The notes beneath the pieces are model-generated. The model was not told the origin of the DNA and made no database searches. It was given only the letters and a program-made list of their open reading frames with translations. Positions 30,699 to 35,216 of a DNA stretch of 35,216 nt are shown piece after piece. The translations under genes and the position numbers were made by a program. Origin of the DNA: Chromatiales bacterium (GTDB lineage: Bacteria > Pseudomonadota > Gammaproteobacteria > SZUA-140); contig JAITWN010000123.1 in the NCBI GenBank assembly GCA_031285245.1, forward strand, positions 1 to 35,216, written 5' to 3'. Each line of letters starts with the position of its first letter. Position 1 is the stretch's first letter.

Positions 30699-32621
30699 TT
30701 AGTTCGACTTGCGTACGCGCAGATACCACTCGGTGAGCAGGCGTACCTGTTTTTCCGTGTAGCCCTTGTCCATCATTCGGCGCACGAAGCTCTGATGCTT
30801 TTTGATGTCTTCGCCGGAAGATTTCGGGTTGAAGGAGATCACCGGCAGCAGCGCTTCGGTATTGGAGAACATCTTCTTCTCGATCACTTCGCGCAGTTTC
30901 TCGTAGCTAGTCCAGTGCGGATTTTTGCCGTTGTTCTGGGCGCGGGCGCGCAGGACGAAGTTGACGATCTCGTTGCGAAAATCCTTCGGATTGCTGATGC
31001 CGGCTGGCTTTTCGATTTTCTCCAGCTCCTCGTTGAGTGCGCCGCGGTCGAAATTCTCACCGGTATCCATGTCGTGATATTCCTCGTCCTGGATCCAGTA
31101 ATCGGCGTATACCACGTAACGATCGAAGATGTTCTGCCCATACTCAGAATAGGATTCAAGATAGGCGGTCTGGATTTCCTTGCCGATGAAATCCACATAC
31201 TGCGGTGCGAGATGACCCTTGATATAGGACAGATAACGGTCTTCGATCTCAGCCGGGAATTGCTCCTGCTCGATCTGATTTTCAAGCACATAGAGTAGGT
31301 GTACGGGGTTTGCGGCGATTTCGCTGTGATCGTAGTTGAAGACTTTCGATAGGATCTTGAAAGCAAAACGTGTAGACAGCCCCGACATGCCTTCATCAAC
31401 GCCGGCGTAATCGCGGTACTCCTGATAAGACTTTGCTTTGGGGTCGATGTCTTTGAGATTCTCGCCGTCGTAGATGCGCATCTTGGAGAAGATGCTCGAA
31501 TTCTCCGGCTCCTTCAGGCGCGAGAGCACGGAGAACTGCGCCATCATGCTGAGCGTGTCGGGCGCGCAGGGCGCACGTGACAGGGAGCTGTGCTGGACCA
31601 GCTTCTCGTAGATATGCACTTCTTCAGAGACGCGCAGGCAATACGGCACCTTGACGATGTAGATGCGATCGAGGAAGGCTTCGTTGTTGCGGTTGTTCTT
31701 GAAGCTCAGCCACTCCGATTCGTTGGAGTGAGCGAGGATGACGCCATCGAAGGGAATCGCGCCGAGGCCCTCGGTACCGTTGTAGTTGCCTTCCTGAGTT
31801 GCAGTGAGCAGCGGGTGCAACACTTTGATCGGCGCTTTGAACATCTCGACGAATTCGAGCAGGCCCTGGTTGGCGAGGCAAAGCCCCCCTGAATAGGAAT
31901 AGGCGTCGGGGTCGTCCTGCGAGAATTCTTCGAGCTTGCGGATATCGATTTTGCCGACGAGCGAGGAGATATCCTGATTGTTTTCATCGCCCGGCTCGGT
32001 CTTGGCGACGGCGATCTGCTTGAGTATCGATGGGCGCAGCTTGACCACGTGAAAGCGGCTGATGTCCCCGTTGTATTCATGCAGACGCTTGACCGCCCAC
32101 GGCGACATGATGCCGCTCAGATAGCGCCGCGGAATGCCAAAATCCTCTTCGAGAATAGGCCCATCTTCGTGCGGCTTGAATAGACCAAGCGGCGATTCGT
32201 TGATCGGTGAGCCCTTGATAGCATAGAAGGACTGCTGCTCGACCAGTGATTTGAGCTTCTCGGCGAGCGAGGATTTGCCGCCACCGACAGGTCCGAGTAG
32301 ATAAAGGATCTGCTTTTTCTCTTCGAGCCCCTGCGCGGCGTGCCTGAAATAGGCGACGATGCGTTCGATGGCTTCTTCCATACCGTAGAAATCACGGAAG
32401 GCCGGGTAGATGCGGATGACTTTGTTGGAGAAGATGCGGCTGAGGCGCGGATCTTTCTTGGTATCGATGAGCTCGGGCTCACCGATTGCCATCAACAAGC
32501 GCTCTGCGGCGCTGGCATAGACTGAGGGATCGTTCTTGCAGAGCTCCAGATACTCCTGAAGCGAATACTCTTCTTCCTTGGCTTCTTCGAAGCGGGACCG
32601 ATATTGATCGAAAATGCTCAT
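30699..32621 (-). CDS. yeaG: PrkA family serine protein kinase (YeaG)
   Basis: The 640-residue protein matches the family length (644 in E. coli). It begins MSIFDQYRSRFEEAKEEEYS, has an AAA-type ATPase region with the P-loop LLGPVGGGKSSLAEKL at about residue 100-115, the conserved SPINESPLGLF and PRRYLSGIMSPWAVKRL segments, and ends with the PrkA C-terminal domain (GYTEKQVRLLTEWYLRVRKSN). Bacillus PrkA phosphorylates a 60-kDa protein; the AAA region has also been proposed to give protease activity. The start at 32621 has a GAGG binding site; the ORF extension to 32666 lacks one. It is the first gene of the prkA-yeaH-spoVR unit, whose promoter must lie in the 510-base gap upstream. Confidence 0.96.
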   Translation of the reverse strand: MSIFDQYRSRFEEAKEEEYSLQEYLELCKNDPSVYASAAERLLMAIGEPELIDTKKDPRLSRIFSNKVIRIYPAFRDFYGMEEAIERIVAYFRHAAQGLEEKKQILYLLGPVGGGKSSLAEKLKSLVEQQSFYAIKGSPINESPLGLFKPHEDGPILEEDFGIPRRYLSGIMSPWAVKRLHEYNGDISRFHVVKLRPSILKQIAVAKTEPGDENNQDISSLVGKIDIRKLEEFSQDDPDAYSYSGGLCLANQGLLEFVEMFKAPIKVLHPLLTATQEGNYNGTEGLGAIPFDGVILAHSNESEWLSFKNNRNNEAFLDRIYIVKVPYCLRVSEEVHIYEKLVQHSSLSRAPCAPDTLSMMAQFSVLSRLKEPENSSIFSKMRIYDGENLKDIDPKAKSYQEYRDYAGVDEGMSGLSTRFAFKILSKVFNYDHSEIAANPVHLLYVLENQIEQEQFPAEIEDRYLSYIKGHLAPQYVDFIGKEIQTAYLESYSEYGQNIFDRYVVYADYWIQDEEYHDMDTGENFDRGALNEELEKIEKPAGISNPKDFRNEIVNFVLRARAQNNGKNPHWTSYEKLREVIEKKMFSNTEALLPVISFNPKSSGEDIKKHQSFVRRMMDKGYTEKQVRLLTEWYLRVRKSN

Positions 32622-33131
32622 GACGATGCCCTCGTAAGACTTTTGAAGTGCTTGCGTGGCGGACAACCGTCCAGATCTGGCCCTATCTCTTCCTCATTGC
32701 TTGTTGTTGCTTCTTCAGGTTTCTCGGCTCAGAACATCCGGTGAGTTCCACCTTGTTCTGTCGTGGCAGCCGAAGTGTAGTGACGGAGTCACGATTGCTG
32801 CGGCGATGCCGATACATAACAGATTTAATGCGACACTACACCCACTCCTTGCTTCAGGTACGCGCGATACGCCCCCATGATGCGATTTGGCGCAATCGCT
32901 AAGTCGGTTGATCAAAGTGATCGATAAAGAGCATTTACTGCTGAAGTTTTAGTGATGGCGGAGTGTGGCTCGCCGGCATTATAAAGCGATCTCGCATTAG
33001 GTTGGGTACGTATTTTTCAGTGTTTTTTGCTGATTCATATCACCCAGCGTCCGAGCGGACAGGTTTACTTTGAAGGAAGTTGTTGATTAAACTTCGAGTT
33101 GCGTTGCGGTCTTTGTGAAGGAGTGGAACAG
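32622..33131. other. Long divergent intergenic region (prkA leftward, TPR gene rightward)
   Basis: The 510 bases must hold both promoters and are AT-richer than the flanking genes. Visible structure is limited: a 13-base palindrome GTGACGGAGTCAC at 32780-32792, an 8-base inverted pair GTGTAGTG/CACTACAC at 32776-32783 and 32834-32841 that could fold around it, TTGATCAAAGTGATCGAT at about 32908-32925, and a TATAAA near 32980. The TPR gene has a strong AAGGAG at 33118-33123. I find no clear sigma-54 or sigma-70 pair for either gene and no coding frame. Confidence 0.5.
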
Positions 33132-34184
33132 ATGGTGGCGTCACCCAGCGACAAGACGCTGATCAAGCTTTCTAAGCGCGGTTATTTCCTGCTCAACAAT
33201 AAGCGCTATCGGGAAGCGGAAAAAACTTTTCATGAGGCGTTGGCTCTCGATGAGGCCAATGCTTTCGTGTTGGTGGGGCTGGGTGATGTCTGTCGCAAGC
33301 TCAAGAACTTTCGCCAGGCGGTAGATTATTACGCGCGTATTCTCGAAGTCGATCCGCGCAACGTTTTTGCGCTGCGCGGCATGGGCAATGCCTATCGCGG
33401 CTTGCAGATGCCGGAGAAGTCGGTTCCGTATTGGCAGCGCTATCTCGAATGCAATCCCGATGATTGCCATGTCATGGTGCGTCTCGGTGACTCGATGCGA
33501 AAGCTCGGTGATTTCGACGGCGCACGTCAGGTTTACGAACAGGCACTGCGTCTCGGTGGCAATGACAAATTCGCCACGCTTGGTCTGAGCAATCTCTATT
33601 ACAAGATCGGTGACGATGAGCGTGCGTTCATCGCGCTGCGTCATTACCTTACTTTTGATGCCGACAGCGTGGTGGCGCTCACCATGCTTGGCAGCATTCT
33701 GCATCGGCGCAAGGAATTCGCGGAAGCATCGGCCTGTTTCGAACGCGTGCTGCGCGTTGATCCCGAGAACGTCTTCGCGCTGAGCGGGCTTGCCAATTGC
33801 CGGCGTGGCGAAAACCGGCTGCCGGAGGCGGTGGCGTTGTGGGAGCGTGTCCTTGGCGCCGAGCCGCGCAATCAGAACATTCTCTCGCGTCTTGGCGATG
33901 CCGCCTTCAAGCTCGGTAGCTATGAGCGCGCCGAGGAGTATTACCGCCGTTCGCTCGATATCAGCTTTGATTTCTATTCGATGCTCGGCCTCGCCGCGCT
34001 CATGCACCGACGCGGCCAGTCGCAGCAGGCAGAAGATTATGCGCTACGCCTGTTGGCACACGAGGGCGCTGACAAGATCCGCGTGCTGCGTTTGCTCCGG
34101 CGCATCTATGAAGGCACCGAACAGTGGGAAAAGATGGACCTCATCGAGCAGCAGCTCGCGTTGTTGGATAGTTCATCGGTTTGA
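33132..34184 (+). CDS. Tetratricopeptide repeat protein
   Basis: The 350-residue protein consists almost wholly of TPR units of about 34 residues, for example YREAEKTFHEALALDEANAF, FRQAVDYYARILEVDPRNVF, FAEASACFERVLRVDPENVF and YERAEEYYRRSLDISFDFYS. I count about eight to nine. There is no signal peptide or membrane segment, so it is cytosolic, and no enzymatic domain. TPR solenoids bind partner proteins; the partner is unknown. The start at 33132 has AAGGAG with eight-base spacing; an in-frame ATG 11 codons upstream has none. It is divergent from prkA and shares a 510-base upstream region with it, but the sequence gives no direct functional link. Confidence 0.92.
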   Translation: MVASPSDKTLIKLSKRGYFLLNNKRYREAEKTFHEALALDEANAFVLVGLGDVCRKLKNFRQAVDYYARILEVDPRNVFALRGMGNAYRGLQMPEKSVPYWQRYLECNPDDCHVMVRLGDSMRKLGDFDGARQVYEQALRLGGNDKFATLGLSNLYYKIGDDERAFIALRHYLTFDADSVVALTMLGSILHRRKEFAEASACFERVLRVDPENVFALSGLANCRRGENRLPEAVALWERVLGAEPRNQNILSRLGDAAFKLGSYERAEEYYRRSLDISFDFYSMLGLAALMHRRGQSQQAEDYALRLLAHEGADKIRVLRLLRRIYEGTEQWEKMDLIEQQLALLDSSSV

Positions 34185-34578
34185 AATTTTCTTTTCTGGC
34201 GCTGAGCGGATTTTTCCTTCTGCTCTGAATTTTTCCTCTTTCCGAATTCTCTCTCCCCAACTCGCTTCGTCTCCCTCGCTATGCTCTCCCACGAGTGAGA
34301 CCTCTGCGAAACGGTGACCAGCGGTGCCCGTGACTCTTTTTCAGGACCGTTGACGCGTAGCGGCTCTGTCTATCATCTATCTGGGTTTTGAAAAAGTCTC
34401 CCGGACCTACCTGATCACGGAACCCTGAGGTGAATCTTCCGACGTTGGGCTGACTCCCCTTACCGACGCCCGCCAGCGATGGCATTGTTCTTGCTCCGCT
34501 TTCCTTAGCGTATATCGATGTCGCGGGTTGCTCTTGATCAAAGCCTCGCTTCGTCAGCAATGGGAAGATGGCACTACG
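34185..34578. other. Intergenic region between the TPR gene and sucA
   Basis: The 394 bases begin with T-rich runs just after the TPR stop (TTTTCTTTTCTGG, ATTTTTCC, TTTTTCC), continue with dispersed repeat copy D at 34249-34427, and end with about 150 bases that should contain the sucA promoter. I cannot define promoter hexamers. No coding frame is seen. Confidence 0.6.
34249..34427 (+). repeat. Dispersed repeat element, copy D (long form, core inverted)
   Basis: This 179-base copy matches copy C base for base over most of its flanks when read on opposite strands, from CTCTCTCCCCAAC through GACCTCTGCGAAACGGTGAC to GAAAAAGTCTCCCGGACCT and GATCACGG. Its 45-base core (34344-34388), enclosed by CTTTTTCA (34336-34343) and TGAAAAAG (34389-34396), is in the opposite orientation relative to the flanks compared with copies A, B and C. 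The core also has a TATCATCTATCTGGG stretch whose complement matches copy B. Confidence 0.85.
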
Positions 34579-35216
34579 ATGGGAGACATGCCTCAACAAA
34601 AGGATTTACGCGCCTGGTGGAATTCATCGCATCTGGCGGGCGCGAATGCGTCGTGGCTGGAGGCGATGTATGAGGACTGGCTGAAGGATCCTGCGGCGGT
34701 CGATGCCGGTTGGCGCGCTTATTTCGAGCGTTTGCCGCGTGCTGAGAGCGCTCTGCCTGAGCGCTCTCAGGTTGATATTCGTCAGGGTTTCGTCGATCAC
34801 GCGCACCAACGCCAGCAGGAAAATTGGCGCGCTCCGGAAAGTCATCCGTTGGCTATGCAGCCGGCTGCGCCACTCGCGCCTGCTGAATCCCCGCAAGCCA
34901 TCCGCCAGTCGCACGTGCGTCAGTTGGTCGATGCTTACCGGGCGCTCGGCCATCTGGTTGCCAATATCGATCCACTGGGTCTGCGCGATATTCCGCGCTT
35001 ACCTGAGCTTGATCCAGCGCATTACGGATTGGTCGGGGGGTTGATCGGGCGGGATCTCGGCGCGGTGTTTGAGGATCTGCCTGCGGGGCTGCGCGGGCGA
35101 TCGCTCGCCGATGTCGTCGCCGGACTGCAAGCGATTTACTGCGGCACTTTCGCCATCGAGTATGTGCACGTTGCCAACAGTGTGGAGCTGTGCTGGTTGC
35201 GCGAAGCCTTAGAAGA
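34579..35216 (+). CDS. sucA: 2-oxoglutarate dehydrogenase E1 component SucA (3' truncated by window edge)
   Basis: The frame stays open to the end of the window. Its translation matches the SucA N-terminus: the first ~50 residues contain WWNSSHLAGANASWLEAMYE, DWLKDPAAVDAGWRAYFERLP, the docking region typical of E1o. Further on, VRQLVDAYRALGHLVANIDPLGL and a FAIEYVHVANS segment (the family's G--GVEYMHI region) follow. SucA decarboxylates 2-oxoglutarate with thiamine diphosphate as the first step of the TCA-cycle 2-oxoglutarate dehydrogenase complex. Only about 212 of roughly 940 residues are visible, so the catalytic core is outside the window. Two ATGs are possible, 34579 and 34588; GGGAG lies between them and is too close to the second, while GGGAAG lies about 11 bases before the first. 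Confidence 0.93.
   Translation, partial: MGDMPQQKDLRAWWNSSHLAGANASWLEAMYEDWLKDPAAVDAGWRAYFERLPRAESALPERSQVDIRQGFVDHAHQRQQENWRAPESHPLAMQPAAPLAPAESPQAIRQSHVRQLVDAYRALGHLVANIDPLGLRDIPRLPELDPAHYGLVGGLIGRDLGAVFEDLPAGLRGRSLADVVAGLQAIYCGTFAIEYVHVANSVELCWLREALE

Noticed and set aside
32908..32925. FNR/CRP-like palindrome TTGATCAAAGTGATCGAT
   Set aside because: The half-sites are wrongly spaced for an FNR box (TTGAT-N4-ATCAA) and do not fit CRP; listed only as structure.
32622..33131. Sigma-54 promoter upstream of prkA
   Set aside because: I looked for GG-N10-GC with TGGCAC/TTGCA wording on both strands and found no acceptable match.
1..35216. tRNA, rRNA, CRISPR array or transposase gene
   Set aside because: No cloverleaf-like sequence with TTCGA arms, no regularly spaced repeats with spacers, and no DDE or tyrosine recombinase frame was seen.

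Overview
The window is ordinary chromosomal DNA of a moderately GC-rich gammaproteobacterium. I base this on the gene content: ygiQ, rhlE, typA, uup, tamAB, sucA, two slp-type lipoprotein genes and a prkA-yeaH-spoVR cluster. Coding density is high, genes sit on both strands in short operons, and the products are housekeeping, envelope and stress proteins. I see no tRNA, rRNA, CRISPR array, prophage or insertion sequence with a transposase. The species cannot be named from this sequence.

Layout. 1-2675 (+): the 3' part of a YgiQ-type radical SAM protein overlapping a HIT-like protein. 2681-2741: a small palindromic repeat between convergent genes. 2771-5185 (-): copC, copD, msrB and a stand-alone cyclic-nucleotide-binding-domain protein. 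5265-6381 (-): two tandem Slp-like lipoproteins. 6709-10376 (+): RhlE-like DEAD-box helicase and the GTPase TypA/BipA, separated by a textbook intrinsic terminator. 10517-11935 (-): MFS transporter. 12161-14088 (+): SET-domain protein, SprT-like metalloprotease and a VapBC-type toxin-antitoxin pair. 14201-16114 (-): Uup ABC-F ATPase. 16214-18130 (+): a lipoprotein with seven FG-GAP-like repeats, probably a beta-propeller. 18310-21462 (-): a DUF1289 protein, a quinone-reductase/UbiA-prenyltransferase fusion, a four-helix membrane protein and a sucrose-phosphatase-like HAD phosphatase. 21906-27562 (-): tamB and tamA. 27872-32621 (-): spoVR, yeaH and prkA. 33132-34184 (+): TPR protein. 34579-end (+): the 5' part of sucA.

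Several groups probably act together. TamA and TamB move proteins or lipids to the outer membrane. PrkA, YeaH and SpoVR form the conserved stress/starvation module. CopC and CopD handle periplasmic copper, with methionine sulfoxide repair next to them. RhlE and TypA both act in ribosome assembly.

The most unusual signals are these. (1) A dispersed repeat family occurs in four intergenic copies, and the short core of one copy is inverted relative to its flanks. (2) An NAD(P)H:quinone-reductase-like domain is fused to a UbiA-type prenyltransferase inside a tight three-gene cluster. (3) A G8 tract lies just ahead of the beta-propeller lipoprotein start, where a one-base loss would bring an upstream ATG into frame. 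(4) Long inverted repeats lie at 18161-18275 and 27612-27721. (5) A perfect TATAAT sits six bases before the tamA start codon. I did not find a clearly new multi-gene defence or biosynthetic system; the repeat family and the quinone-related fusion cluster are the best candidates for something undescribed.
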